From assembly GCA_049671305.1 (NCBI GenBank), contig JBATUR010000122.1, positions 18,086 to 82,085 of the forward strand: 64,000 nt of DNA, in the 5' to 3' direction. Position 1 is the first letter of the stretch. Every line of letters begins with the position of its first letter. This DNA comes from CADCTM01 sp049671305 (GTDB taxonomy: Bacteria; Cyanobacteriota; Cyanobacteriia; Cyanobacteriales; Coleofasciculaceae). A model generated the notes under the pieces. It was not told the DNA's origin. It searched no databases and was given only the letters and a program-made list of their open reading frames with translations. The translations under genes and the position numbers were made by a program. Shown here one piece after another: positions 8,869-18,120 of the stretch.

Positions 8869-10563
8869 GTGTTAACAAGACGCACTCAAGTTGCGGTATG
8901 GATAACATCACTTTTAACTGGTGCAGTAGGAGTAATGAACCTACTATCGGCGGTGACGGTTGGTGTCAGAGAACGAGACAAATGGTTTGATGCTCATTTT
9001 CCTTTTTCTGAGGCAATTTTTCCCTTTGAATTTCGGCAGAGTGGGCATATTTTTGCAGCAATTACTGGCTTTTTCTTGATCATGTTAGCTGCTAATTTAT
9101 CAAGGCGAAAGCAGATAGCTTGGATCTTGACAGTAGCCTTGCTCTTTTGTTCAATTATCAGTCATTTACTTAAAGGTTTAGATTATGAAGAAGGCATTAT
9201 TGCTGCAATATTATTAATTCAATTACTTGCTCTACGAGATGTATTTACTGCTCGCTCAGACCAGCCTTCTATTGCTCAAGGAGTCAAAGTATTAATTGGG
9301 GCATTGTTATTTACCTTAGCTTATGGAACAGCAGGATTTTATTTAGCAGATTTACGGCATTATAAAGTTGATTTTAGTATTGCAGAAGCCTTGGTTCAAA
9401 CATTAGCAATGTTCTTTACAGCAGATAATGCTGGTTTGGAACCAAGAACACGCTACGGACAGTTTTTTGCCCATTCAATTTATGTTGTTGGTGCGCTAAC
9501 ACTAAGTTATGCCATGTTTATGATGTTGCGTCCAGTCTTGTTAAGAGGAGAACCTGCAACCATACAAGAAAGGCAGCAAGCAAAAACAATTGTCGAACAA
9601 TATGGACGCTCATCTTTGGCACGGTTAACACTACTAAATGATAAAGCTTATTACTTCAGTCCATCCGGGCACAGTGTGATTGCTTATGCTTCAAAAGGTC
9701 GAGGTGCGATCGCATTAGGAGATCCCATTGGTCCGGAAGATGACCGCAAAGAAACAATTTTTGGTTTTATCAAATTTTGTCAGCGTAATGATTGGCATCC
9801 AGCCTTTTATCAAACTTTACCCGATGATTTAGAACTTTATCGCTCTTTGGGGTTTCGAGTTCTACAAATTGGCGAAGAAGCTATTGCTGATCTTAAGGCT
9901 TTCACCACACAAGGCAAAGCTGGAAAAGATTGGAGAGCGGCATTAAATCGCATGAAAAAATTAGGGCAGAAAGTTGAGTTTTATCCGCCACCAATCTCTG
10001 ACCAACTAATACAAGAATTAAAAATAGTCAGCGATGAATGGCTACAAATGACTCAAGGTTCTGAAAAACATTTCTCTTTAGGTTGGTTTCATGAAGAATA
10101 TCTAAGAGATTGTGAAATTGTTGTAGTCCGTACTGCAGCAGGTCAAATTAGTGCCTTTGTTAATGTTATCCCAGAATATCAATTAAACGAGGTGACAATC
10201 GATTTAATGCGGCGCAGAATTGAGGTAGAACAAGGTACAATGGACTTCTTATTTACCTCAATGTTTCAACAATTTAAAGAGCGTGGTTACGACACCTTTA
10301 ACCTTGGTCTTGTTGCCCTTAGTGGAGTTGGTGAAAAGCCCTATTCTCCGCGCCTAGAAAAGGCACTACACTACCTTTATAACCATTTAAATCAATTTTA
10401 TAACTTTCAAGGACTTCATGCCTTTAAAAAGAAATTTCAGCCCCACTGGGTGCCTCGCTACTTTATTTATCCAAGTCGGAGAGCCTTGCCAGAAGTGATT
10501 GTGGCACTAATTCGGGCTGATTCAGGCGATCGCTTGTTAGACTACTTAAAGCCAGGAGATTAA
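8869..10563 (+). CDS. DUF2156 aminoacyl-phospholipid transferase-like membrane protein (MprF synthase-like)
   Basis: A 564-residue protein. The N-terminal half (to about residue 225) holds several hydrophobic helices, and the C-terminal half is a DUF2156 domain, the tandem GNAT-fold catalytic part of MprF, which moves lysine or alanine from aminoacyl-tRNA onto phosphatidylglycerol. Recognisable conserved stretches are the YYFSPSGHSVIAY segment, GDPIGP, and the terminal FKKKFQPHWVPRY block. The GTG start has an excellent GAGGAGG site four bases before it. The membrane flippase-like partner follows 55 bases downstream as a separate gene, so MprF appears split with the order reversed. The transferred amino acid cannot be told from the sequence. 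Confidence 0.88.
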   Translation: MLTRRTQVAVWITSLLTGAVGVMNLLSAVTVGVRERDKWFDAHFPFSEAIFPFEFRQSGHIFAAITGFFLIMLAANLSRRKQIAWILTVALLFCSIISHLLKGLDYEEGIIAAILLIQLLALRDVFTARSDQPSIAQGVKVLIGALLFTLAYGTAGFYLADLRHYKVDFSIAEALVQTLAMFFTADNAGLEPRTRYGQFFAHSIYVVGALTLSYAMFMMLRPVLLRGEPATIQERQQAKTIVEQYGRSSLARLTLLNDKAYYFSPSGHSVIAYASKGRGAIALGDPIGPEDDRKETIFGFIKFCQRNDWHPAFYQTLPDDLELYRSLGFRVLQIGEEAIADLKAFTTQGKAGKDWRAALNRMKKLGQKVEFYPPPISDQLIQELKIVSDEWLQMTQGSEKHFSLGWFHEEYLRDCEIVVVRTAAGQISAFVNVIPEYQLNEVTIDLMRRRIEVEQGTMDFLFTSMFQQFKERGYDTFNLGLVALSGVGEKPYSPRLEKALHYLYNHLNQFYNFQGLHAFKKKFQPHWVPRYFIYPSRRALPEVIVALIRADSGDRLLDYLKPGD

Positions 10564-10618
10564 GACAATTGTCAAGCTGTTATTTTCTTTCTAGTAATTT
10601 TTATTATCACCTATCTTT

Positions 10619-11563
10619 ATGCTTAAAAAGCACATTATCAACAACCTTAGCTCATTCCTTGGTTTCGTACTTTTAGGCATTTCAATCGTCGCAATTCATC
10701 AAGAATTACGACAATATAACTACAATGAAATATTTAATAGTTTAGTCAACTTACCCGCCACTAGCTTATATTTATCAATTGGATTCACCATCCTAAGTTA
10801 CATGGGAATCGGCTGCTATGACACCGTTTCCTTCTACTACCTTAAACATCCCATTAGTTACAAAAAAAGTATTTTTACAGGCTTTATCAGCGAGGCAGCT
10901 ACCAACACAGTCGGTATGGCTTTCCTGACAGGTAGCGCCATTCGTTATCGTTACTATTCTAATTGGGGAGTCACGGCACTCGAAATTGCTCAAATAATTG
11001 CCTTCGAGAATGTTAGTTTTTGGTTAGGATTATTCGCTGTTAGTGGCGTAGTATTTCTCACCCATCCCATCACAATTCCAGCTCAAATTCAACTACCATT
11101 TCTTTCCGTGCAACCGCTAGGACTTATTTTTCTAATGTTAGCTGCGGCTTATATAGCTGGCAGTATTTTTAGCAAAAAGTCCTTAAAAATTCGTGAACAT
11201 GAGTTTCGCTTTCCCTCTCTAAAAATTGCCCTGATGCAGCTCGGAATTTCTAGCTTAGACTGGGTATTTACCGGAGCTGTTCTTTATGTTTTATTACCAG
11301 CAACTCCATCGCTATCTTTTTTCAGCTTTTTAGGAGTTTTCTTACTAGCAATGTTGGTAGCTGCTGTTAGCAATGTCCCTGGCGGATTAGGCGTTTTTGA
11401 ATCAATTATTTTGCTGCTATTATCTGACAAAATTTCCCCTACAGTAATTATGGGAACACTACTCGCTTATCGAGCCGTTTACTACTTGTTTCCTTTAGCA
11501 GTTGCCACCGGATTAATGGGAGCATATGAAATAAAAGAGAAATTAAAAAAGCGTTCCCCTTAA
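10619..11563 (+). CDS. LPG synthase-type (UPF0104/YbhN) multi-pass membrane protein
   Basis: A 314-residue polytopic membrane protein with about eight hydrophobic segments. It matches the lysylphosphatidylglycerol synthase transmembrane family, which corresponds to the flippase part of MprF. The family-typical NVPGGLGVFES motif is present near residue 260, along with the TGSAIRYRYY stretch. It lies 55 bases after the DUF2156 gene on the same strand and is probably co-transcribed with it. Together the two would reconstitute synthesis and translocation of an aminoacylated lipid, which is inference from the MprF family. Confidence 0.88.
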   Translation: MLKKHIINNLSSFLGFVLLGISIVAIHQELRQYNYNEIFNSLVNLPATSLYLSIGFTILSYMGIGCYDTVSFYYLKHPISYKKSIFTGFISEAATNTVGMAFLTGSAIRYRYYSNWGVTALEIAQIIAFENVSFWLGLFAVSGVVFLTHPITIPAQIQLPFLSVQPLGLIFLMLAAAYIAGSIFSKKSLKIREHEFRFPSLKIALMQLGISSLDWVFTGAVLYVLLPATPSLSFFSFLGVFLLAMLVAAVSNVPGGLGVFESIILLLLSDKISPTVIMGTLLAYRAVYYLFPLAVATGLMGAYEIKEKLKKRSP

Positions 11564-11876
11564 AGATTAGACCTCGTGCACGAATAGAAATACGCTCTCC
11601 TAACCTCCCAACTTCGCTGCGGTAAATAATTGGGGAAATTAGATTTCAAAGTCCCCCAAAATTGAGGAATAAAGACTAGCATTCCAAAATTCATGCCATA
11701 AGTCTAAAGTATAGCTGCCCTTATGTAATGCTCACTAACTGAAGCAAAAATCATCGCGCACAATCTTCATTTGTCAAGATCAGTTTTTTACTTCCGTCCT
11801 GATCTAAAACTGATCTACCAATACTTCTGCCTATCGAAGATGGTTGAGATACAGACACTCAGAAGATTTAAACGCG
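11564..11876. other. intergenic region, no gene seen
   Basis: About 313 bases between the flippase-like gene and the polyglycine membrane protein. A loose inverted repeat (AATTGGGG near 11630 and CCCCAAAATT near 11655) is the only structure noticed. I found no convincing short gene, RNA gene or promoter consensus. Confidence 0.5.
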
Positions 11877-12947
11877 ATGAAACTTACAAACCGTCAACTT
11901 AAACGCTTCCTCCAAACAAGTTTATTGACCATCGTTCTAATTTCCTTAGCAGGATTAGCCTTGAAGGTGCAAGATGTACGCAATCCCTTGCAAATTAATT
12001 ACAGTGCGATCGTCCCTCTAACAGAAAGTTTCCTTCCCATACCTGAGCAAGTTAATAAGTTAAATTATCCCGATCTTGCTAACAGTTTTAATAATCTGGC
12101 AGGAGGGTACAAAAGTCAGGGTGGTGGCGGTGGCGGTGGCGGTGGCGGTGGCGGCGGTGGCGGTGGTGGTGGCGGCGGTGGTGGCGACGGCGGTGGTATT
12201 TATGACGCTGGCGGCGGTGGTGGCAGTACCTATGACCTTGAGATTTTTGATGGTAGCGTTGACGGTTTCATTGGCGGCGTCATTTTGATGTTTGCCTTGG
12301 CTCCTTTCTTGATCGGCGTCATCATGATGTTTGCCTATATTTTTGATTTACTTTTTGGTTTACTCAGTTTACTCAGCTCTTTTTCACCATCAAACAAAAT
12401 GAAGCTAGTTAATCTCGTGTTCATCCTCAAGCAGGGCAATACCTACGTCCCCACTATCAACAATCTCACCAGACAAGCGAGATTTACAACAGATGTAGGC
12501 TGTCGAAATTTTCTGGGTTGCTTGAACGAGCTCATTAATCAGGCTGATGTAGTTGATGGATTTCTGAGAACTTCTTCCCCCTCTATATGGGTTAATCAAC
12601 AAGCAAAATCAGTTTGGCAACAGCAAACAAGGGCAGGCGAGATCCAGCAACTAGTCGTAAACGTTGCGCCTCCAGGAGAAACGCCGACATACCGCGACTT
12701 GAATCCTCCCACACCGCCAATTCCACCTGAAGAAACTTACTGTCTTCTAGGTGTAATTGCCACAGTACCAGCTAACTTAGTTTTAAATCCAGAGCGGATA
12801 GAATCTAGGCTCTTGCGAGAAATTCAGTCAAATTTTAGCACCACGAGTGTCTTCTACTATTACTTTGGACCAACAACAGCCGGTGTACCTTTAGCTGAAG
12901 CCCAAAGGCTGTTTGCTAATATTCGTCAAAGTATCAGATTTACCTAA
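11877..12947 (+). CDS. membrane protein with polyglycine tract, DUF1517-like
   Basis: A 356-residue protein counted from the ATG at 11877; an in-frame TTG at 11844 is less likely because the hydrophobic segment starts about 15 residues after the ATG. Order of parts: N-terminal hydrophobic segment (signal anchor), about 60 polar residues, 22 consecutive glycines plus further Gly-rich sequence, a strong hydrophobic pair of helices (FIGGVILMFALAPFLIGV and following), then a soluble domain of about 200 residues. The layout resembles cyanobacterial/plastid DUF1517 thylakoid proteins, but the match is by architecture and only weakly by sequence. The function is unknown. Confidence 0.8.
   Translation: MKLTNRQLKRFLQTSLLTIVLISLAGLALKVQDVRNPLQINYSAIVPLTESFLPIPEQVNKLNYPDLANSFNNLAGGYKSQGGGGGGGGGGGGGGGGGGGGGGDGGGIYDAGGGGGSTYDLEIFDGSVDGFIGGVILMFALAPFLIGVIMMFAYIFDLLFGLLSLLSSFSPSNKMKLVNLVFILKQGNTYVPTINNLTRQARFTTDVGCRNFLGCLNELINQADVVDGFLRTSSPSIWVNQQAKSVWQQQTRAGEIQQLVVNVAPPGETPTYRDLNPPTPPIPPEETYCLLGVIATVPANLVLNPERIESRLLREIQSNFSTTSVFYYYFGPTTAGVPLAEAQRLFANIRQSIRFT
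12120..12225 (+). repeat. GGY triplet tract encoding polyglycine
   Basis: A run of GGT/GGC codons gives 22 uninterrupted glycines (12120-12185), followed by a Gly-rich continuation with Asp, Tyr and Ala interruptions. The tract lies inside the DUF1517-like gene and keeps its frame. Such triplet arrays can vary in length by slippage without frameshifting. Confidence 0.9.
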
Positions 12948-12976
12948 CCTTTGACAATCTTCTCTTACATTTGCCC

Positions 12977-13071
12977 AAAAAAAATGCCCCCTCGCCTTCT
13001 ATGTAAGCCAGAGAGCACCGTCATTCATTCACCTTCACAAACAAGAATAGTCAATGAATGTGACGCGAGGG
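12977..13071 (-). terminator. long nested hairpin with T run, probable terminator of the DUF445 gene
   Basis: On the minus strand an outer arm (GCGAGGG complement at 13065-13071 with CCCTCGC at 12989-12995) encloses an inner stem (CGTCA plus TTCATT at 13019-13029, pairing with AATGAA at 13053-13058 and TGACG at 13061-13065). It is followed by GGCATTTTTTTT. This lies about 80 bases past the DUF445 stop. A second small hairpin (CTATTTG ACGA CAAATAG, 13114-13131) is closer to the stop. Either could end the transcript. Confidence 0.35.
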
Positions 13072-13152
13072 TGACAAGCAGATAAAAATGCTGCGACAAT
13101 TTTCTGACTTTTGCTATTTGACGACAAATAGAGATCAAAAAGCAGCTACTTC

Positions 13153-14388
13153 TCAGCGAAACAAAAGCAACACAGTTTGCATTAACCCAACAATTAAACC
13201 CAAAACACCGCCTAAATTAACGATCGCTTGTAACTCACTCTTGACAATACCTTGAATCGTCGATTCCAATTCCGCCGGCGTCGTCGCCTGAATGCGTTCA
13301 ACAATTACCTGATCAATCGATAAAACCGGAATTGTTTCTGCAACAATCTTTTCTAAATCTTTCTCCAAATAGCGCTCTAAAATTCCCGCTAACTCCTGAC
13401 TAATCAACCCCAAGGAAGAAGTTACCGCCGCCGAAGTTCGCAATCGATTTAGCACAAGCGACGCCACCTTTTCCCAATCAATCGATTCTCCCAAACCTTT
13501 TATTAATTCCGCACCTCTGTCTTGGATATAAATACGCACTGTATCTCGGATCGTTTTACGCAACTGCCGCACAGTAGAAACTGGTAGATTTTGCAACGAA
13601 ATATTTTGCAACCATTTACGCAAACGTTCTCGAACCGATAGCGAAACAATTAATTCTGCCAAGCGGATATTTGCCGCATCTTTTTCATCCAAACAATACG
13701 CTCTCAAGCGCGTCAAAGTATTTCGTAAACCAAATAAATTCGCAACTACCCAATAAGTACCACTCGACTTTTCTCGAAAGCCTTCATCAATAATATTTAT
13801 ATTGCTGTCAGTCAAAAAATCAATTATTGCCATGCGTATAGCATCCGGCGGCAACACCACTTGCAACAACCAATCAGAAAGCTTACGCGCTTGATCTTCG
13901 CTTAGTTGAAAATCCAACAAAACCTGGTCAAAAATTTGATTAATTTGAGCTTCCAAAAAATCTTCCCGTCGCGCCAAAACCTTCAGCAAACGAGGTAAAG
14001 ATTCACTCAACAAATCTCGCAGAATTCCCGCCAGAATTTTGGCAGTTTTTTGCTCTTTATCAAGCTGAATTTGCTCCAAAGCCAGCTTAAAAAGCCAAAG
14101 AATTGCTCCTTGTACCCGTTCCTTTGCTAATAAGCGAGATGCTAAGGTTTGTAACTCACCAGGTGTGAGCAACGAGCCCATAATTGTATCAGCAATCCGC
14201 CTGGCAAGACGCTCTTGATTGCGGGGAATTAAACCAGGAGTAAAGGGTAGCTGTCGCTTACCAAAATAAAGCGGTTTATAGGGGCGAAACAGCATCTTAA
14301 TGGCAATATCATTGGTGAAATAGCCAATAATTGCTCCCGCTACGGGAGGCGCAATATAAATCCAAAGAGAAGCTAAATCCAAGTCCAA
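13153..14388 (-). CDS. DUF445 family membrane protein
   Basis: A 411-residue protein with hydrophobic segments at both ends ([19 protein letters not shown] at the start and [19 protein letters not shown] at the end). A long helical middle lies between them, the architecture of DUF445 (YheB/YjiN-like) proteins. The family signature [15 protein letters not shown] followed by [11 protein letters not shown] is clear. The start is a TTG at 14388, since no ATG lies close upstream in frame. The molecular role of the family is not established. The upstream neighbour, menG, is on the same strand after a 176-base gap. Confidence 0.92.
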   Translation of the reverse strand: MDLDLASLWIYIAPPVAGAIIGYFTNDIAIKMLFRPYKPLYFGKRQLPFTPGLIPRNQERLARRIADTIMGSLLTPGELQTLASRLLAKERVQGAILWLFKLALEQIQLDKEQKTAKILAGILRDLLSESLPRLLKVLARREDFLEAQINQIFDQVLLDFQLSEDQARKLSDWLLQVVLPPDAIRMAIIDFLTDSNINIIDEGFREKSSGTYWVVANLFGLRNTLTRLRAYCLDEKDAANIRLAELIVSLSVRERLRKWLQNISLQNLPVSTVRQLRKTIRDTVRIYIQDRGAELIKGLGESIDWEKVASLVLNRLRTSAAVTSSLGLISQELAGILERYLEKDLEKIVAETIPVLSIDQVIVERIQATTPAELESTIQGIVKSELQAIVNLGGVLGLIVGLMQTVLLLFR

Positions 14389-14564
14389 GGCGGCACAATC
14401 CAGTTAGGCAAGCAGGAAGTCGGCACTAAAAAAATGCTGTACTCAACTCCCATCTTAGCGAGAACACCTGCAACTTACGCCGCTTATTTTACTGAAGCAG
14501 CCGGTAATCTGTCCTAATTACCAAGAAACCAGAGTTTTCTGTACAAGCAAGTCTAAAAGTCTGG

Positions 14565-15269
14565 TCACTTTGTCACCAGCAAAACCCCCATCATTCCCAT
14601 CGCAATTGGGTAATGAGTCGCCGAAAAGCCTGCCGCTGTGGCAAGTTGTACCTGCTCAGAACCGGTCGGAAATCGCTCTAAACTGGGAGCAATGTAGGCA
14701 TACTCTTCAGTTAAGCCGAGTTTTTGGGCAGACGGTACAACAATTGTCTCCAGATACCACTGCTGAAAGGTACGCATTAACGCTTGTTGTGGGCGATGAA
14801 AGTCCAAAATTGCGGCTTTTGCCCCAGGTTTGAGGACACGATACAACTCAGCAAGACAGCGAGGAATATCAGTAACATTCCTCAGACCATATCCCATCGT
14901 TGCACAGTCAAAATAATTATCGGGAAAGGGCAAATTTAAGGCATCTGCTTCTACCCAATGCAGGGGAAGTTGAGGTGGAGTGCGTTGACTTGCCACTTCT
15001 AGCAGCGCGGCAGAAAAATCTACTCCATAAACTTCTCCCATAGATCCTACCCGTCGCGCCAGCAGTTGGGCTAAGTCACCGCTACCGCAACATAAATCTA
15101 AACCGATGCTTCCTGGTTGAACTTGCGACCATTTTACCGCCATCAACTTCCAGACTCGGTGTTGACCAAAACTTAAACCGTTGTTGAGTTGGTCATAAAC
15201 TGGGGCAATGCGGTTAAATAAATCGCGAATCTCCGAGGCTTCTGGCGTCGTAGGACGAGAATTAATCAT
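14565..15269 (-). CDS. menG: demethylphylloquinone/demethylmenaquinone methyltransferase (UbiE/MenG)
   Basis: A 234-residue SAM-dependent methyltransferase of the UbiE/COQ5 family. In cyanobacteria this enzyme performs the last C-methylation of phylloquinone, the secondary acceptor of photosystem I. Visible signatures: N-terminal IRDLFNRIAPVYDQLN, SAM-binding loop GLDLCCGSGDLA, acidic GVDFS, and the UbiE motif YGLRNVTD followed by RVLKPG. Length and start agree with the family. Its ATG overlaps the stop of the upstream response-regulator gene by four bases (ATGA), so the two are translationally coupled, an unusual partner for this enzyme. Confidence 0.95.
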   Translation of the reverse strand: MINSRPTTPEASEIRDLFNRIAPVYDQLNNGLSFGQHRVWKLMAVKWSQVQPGSIGLDLCCGSGDLAQLLARRVGSMGEVYGVDFSAALLEVASQRTPPQLPLHWVEADALNLPFPDNYFDCATMGYGLRNVTDIPRCLAELYRVLKPGAKAAILDFHRPQQALMRTFQQWYLETIVVPSAQKLGLTEEYAYIAPSLERFPTGSEQVQLATAAGFSATHYPIAMGMMGVLLVTK

Positions 15270-16219
15270 GAGTGCAAGCTGGTAACGGTTAGTGCCAAAC
15301 CAACCTGCTGTGCTGAGAGGTGAATCAGTTTCAGCTCATCTTCTCGCAGAGGTTTTGTTGGTCGCTGCCACTGAAGTGATAGTATCGCCAGCAGGGAGGC
15401 TCGGTAAGTAATGGGCACCAGTAGGTGTGCTTGAATGCCTGCTGTTTGGTAATATTGCTCAACAGGCGTTGCGGTTGTGCTGGCAGTATTAAGCCAGATT
15501 TGCAGTGTCTGATTGGCAATGGCTTCTTTGAGTAGTGGATCGTTTTCTAGGCTTGTGGCTGCGGTTTCACTAGGATAAATGCCTCGCGTTGCCGTCAATT
15601 GGTTATTTTCTACCAACTGTAGGATACAGCTATCGGCAGCAAAATTTTCGCCAAAAGCGGTCGCGATCGGTTCGAGGGTTGCGTCTTTACTAGCTGAATC
15701 TTGAGCAGCTTGCACTATAGTTGCTAGAAGTGCTGTTTGCGCCTGAGAGCGATGTAATTCCTCGGTGCGCTGCTTGAGTAATTCATAGGTTTCGGTGGCG
15801 TGTTGGACGACGTTTTTTAGCTCAGTTGGGTCCCAAGGTTTGGTAATGTATTTGTAGACTTGTCCGGCGTTAATTGCCTCAACCAAATCTTCAACATCGG
15901 TAAAACCTGTCAGGATAATCCTTACTGTGTCGGGAAACTCAGGTACGGTTTTGCTCAAAAACTCGGTTCCCTTCATTTCTGGCATCCGTTGATCAGAGAT
16001 AATTACTGCAACTTCTCCTTCTGTGGAAAGCAAGGTTAAGGCTTCAATACCGCTTTCTGCCCGCAGTACGTCAAAATCTCGCCGGAAGGTTCGGTAGAGT
16101 AAATCCAGATTGTCTGGTTCATCGTCTACCACTAGCATTTTCGGTTTTTTTGGTCGATAATCTCGCATTAATTGACGGCTGATTTGATCAAAATTAGCAA
16201 TATCCTTGTCCTTAACCAT
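15266..16219 (-). CDS. REC-GAF response regulator
   Basis: A 317-residue protein with a receiver domain at about 27-145 (VVDDEPDN acidic pocket, phospho-acceptor Asp76 in SDQRMPEMKG, Lys in YITKPWDP), a short coiled linker and a C-terminal GAF-like domain at about 160-315. The REC part is of the RpfG/HupR type commonly fused to HD-GYP, cyclase or GAF modules. No DNA-binding or catalytic output is seen, so it may sense a ligand or act by interaction. It overlaps menG by four bases and is probably its operon leader. Confidence 0.92.
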   Translation of the reverse strand: MVKDKDIANFDQISRQLMRDYRPKKPKMLVVDDEPDNLDLLYRTFRRDFDVLRAESGIEALTLLSTEGEVAVIISDQRMPEMKGTEFLSKTVPEFPDTVRIILTGFTDVEDLVEAINAGQVYKYITKPWDPTELKNVVQHATETYELLKQRTEELHRSQAQTALLATIVQAAQDSASKDATLEPIATAFGENFAADSCILQLVENNQLTATRGIYPSETAATSLENDPLLKEAIANQTLQIWLNTASTTATPVEQYYQTAGIQAHLLVPITYRASLLAILSLQWQRPTKPLREDELKLIHLSAQQVGLALTVTSLHS

Positions 16220-16380
16220 ACAATAAACCTCATTCAGGAATTATAGATAAGTAACTAAATTATTAAAGGGCTAATTTACTTAATGATTGCCACGAAAAAA
16301 ATCTTTTTTGAATCAATTCGCTGACACGATAAATTAAAGACATCCTGCTATTTGCTTTTACTAGTTCATTTTGGCAAACT

Positions 16381-17478
16381 ATGACTGAAATACCAGCCGG
16401 TACACCCGAAAATCAGCCTCAACCTGACTCTGAAGCCTTTGATCCTCAAGAGTTGCTGCTATTGCTGCGACGTAAGGAACAAAATTGGGTGGTGTGGGGT
16501 AAGGCTTGTCAGCAACTTACGAAAGCCGGCTATACTTCTCAGGTGATTTTTGAAGAAACTGGGTTTGAGCCAATTCAACAAAATCAAGTAATTGTGGCTT
16601 CTCAGGTGTATACGACTTTGCTGAATGCTGGGGTATCTGAGAATGTGCGATCGCGTTTTGAGCGCACTGGTAGTGATTCATTATATGAGTTACGCATCCT
16701 CACTCAAGACCAACGTGCCGCCGCCGCCGAGTTTATTGTGGCAAGATCCCTCGACTCGGAAGGTGCCCGCGAAGTTGCTAAGGCAGTTAAGGAATTTTCC
16801 CGCCGCAGCAAACTCCCAGAAGGCTTTTCTAACCATCCTGGTGACGCTGTTGCTTTTGAGTATTGGAAAGTTGCCAGACAACAAAATGATATCCAAGAGC
16901 GATCGCGTTTGATTGCACGAGGTTTGATGTTTGCTCATACCCAGTCAGCAAGGCAGCACGTCGAAAAGTTACTTACCGAATTACTCGGTGGCAACACTCA
17001 GCAAGCACCCCGCTTACCTTTTTACCGAGTCGAAGCTGATGATGCCTTACCCCGTCTTTTGCCTGTAGTTGGACAATTACCACTAAGTGTAGACAAACTC
17101 AAAGATTTTCCGCCTCTTCACACTCCCACAGGATCTTTTCCTTTAGTTACAGTATCAACTAATCAAACCTTAGTGGCAATACCTGGTTGGCAAATTATTT
17201 TGAAGGCGCAAGATGCGGTAGTTGTTGCTTGCAAAACCAGTCAGTTACCTACTCAACAAAATGAAAAATCAGAAGATGTTCTTTTAGTAATTGATCGCTC
17301 AAATCAAACTTGGCAAGCTGATAGCTACTTTGCTGTAGAGCAGTCTGGGCAGATAGAAATTAATTGGTTTGAGCAAGAGCCAAATATTCCTTTATTAGGA
17401 TGCGTTATCTTGATTTTGCGACCTAAAAAAATCCTTGATGAAGCCTTAAGTCGTGATGTTTGGCAAATTGACGAATAG
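16381..17478 (+). CDS. raf1: Rubisco accumulation factor 1 (assembly chaperone)
   Basis: A 365-residue protein, the usual length for Raf1, which binds RbcL dimers after chaperonin release and helps form the RbcL8 core. The N-terminal alpha domain (FDPQELLLLLRRKEQNWVVW, with helix-turn-helix-like stretches to about residue 190) and the C-terminal beta dimerisation domain (from about FYRVEADDALPRLLPVVG onwards) are both complete. It is transcribed divergently from the REC-GAF/menG pair, with about 160 bases between. No rbc genes are nearby, as is common for raf1. Confidence 0.95.
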   Translation: MTEIPAGTPENQPQPDSEAFDPQELLLLLRRKEQNWVVWGKACQQLTKAGYTSQVIFEETGFEPIQQNQVIVASQVYTTLLNAGVSENVRSRFERTGSDSLYELRILTQDQRAAAAEFIVARSLDSEGAREVAKAVKEFSRRSKLPEGFSNHPGDAVAFEYWKVARQQNDIQERSRLIARGLMFAHTQSARQHVEKLLTELLGGNTQQAPRLPFYRVEADDALPRLLPVVGQLPLSVDKLKDFPPLHTPTGSFPLVTVSTNQTLVAIPGWQIILKAQDAVVVACKTSQLPTQQNEKSEDVLLVIDRSNQTWQADSYFAVEQSGQIEINWFEQEPNIPLLGCVILILRPKKILDEALSRDVWQIDE

Positions 17479-17526
17479 TGCGATCGGCTCAAGATGAAGT
17501 TCTTGGTTTAAACTTGGGTTGTTCAG

Positions 17527-17555
17527 ATCCCTGATTTCTTGAAGAAGTTAGGGAT
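17527..17555. terminator. hairpin after raf1
   Basis: A 14-base arm ATCCCTGATTTCTT and its near-exact complement AAGAAGTTAGGGAT, separated by a single base, pair throughout if two G-U wobbles are allowed. There is no T run. It lies 48 bases after the raf1 stop. Its arm resembles the ATCCCCGACTTCTT arm of the palindromic repeats at 39.4 and 62.5 kb, so it may be a decayed copy. Confidence 0.4.
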
Positions 17556-17747
17556 AGTAGCCTTTACGAATCCTTTGGAGTTGCTATCTCTATTCTGAAA
17601 AGCGTTGCCAAATCTTAAATAGATGCCGCATTTTGATAATTCACGATAATTTGCATAAAAGCCAAAGCAACGGGTGATAAGTATTACAGGAAGCCGCCAA
17701 AATTGACATTGGTAACAGACGTACTTCAAGCAAATTGAGAAACCGAC

Positions 17748-18098
17748 ATGAATAAACCTCTGATAGTTACAATTCCGACTTCAACCAAGAACAACTTGAT
17801 TGGCAAAATCTTAGTGATTATCATTAGTTCAGGACTCTTAGGATATTGGTACTCTCTTGACTCAGCAGAGAAGTTTGAAACGAATAAACAGTTAACAATA
17901 GAGCAATATACCGCCAATTTTTCTCAACATAAAGCAAAACTCCTTTCTCCCGGACGTATGCCTATACCGCTTGGCATTTTTTCTGTGTTGATTGCCTTGG
18001 CTGTGTTTTTTGGACTTTATGAACTACTGGGTTTATTGTTAGGATTGACTATTGGCAAAATATTTACTCCCCAAGAAAGTTCTCGTGATCGTGAATAA
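17748..18098 (+). CDS. small two-helix membrane protein, unknown
   Basis: A 116-residue protein not recognised as a known family. Hydrophobic segments lie at about residues 18-40 (ILVIIISSGLLGYW) and 75-105 (PLGIFSVLIALAVFFGLYEL), separated by a polar, Lys- and Gln-rich loop; the tail is charged. The second helix ends close to a FTPQESSRDRE C terminus. It is convergent with the glycosyltransferase gene, whose stop is 22 bases away. Confidence 0.65.
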   Translation: MNKPLIVTIPTSTKNNLIGKILVIIISSGLLGYWYSLDSAEKFETNKQLTIEQYTANFSQHKAKLLSPGRMPIPLGIFSVLIALAVFFGLYELLGLLLGLTIGKIFTPQESSRDRE

Positions 18099-18120
18099 AA
18101 CCGATTGAGAAAACTCATTA

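Noticed and set aside
8869..11563. Single frameshifted mprF gene
   Set aside because: The two parts are in the reverse order of MprF, each has its own start codon, and a 55-base gap separates them, so this is a natural two-gene arrangement.
11616..11670. Inverted repeat near 11.63 kb as a terminator
   Set aside because: Pairing is broken and no T run follows. Kept only as a remark in the intergenic entry.
12076..12288. Alternative frame over the glycine tract (Val/Ala-rich protein)
   Set aside because: It is the shadow of the GGY triplets read one base off. The polyglycine frame continues through the whole gene and has the membrane segments.
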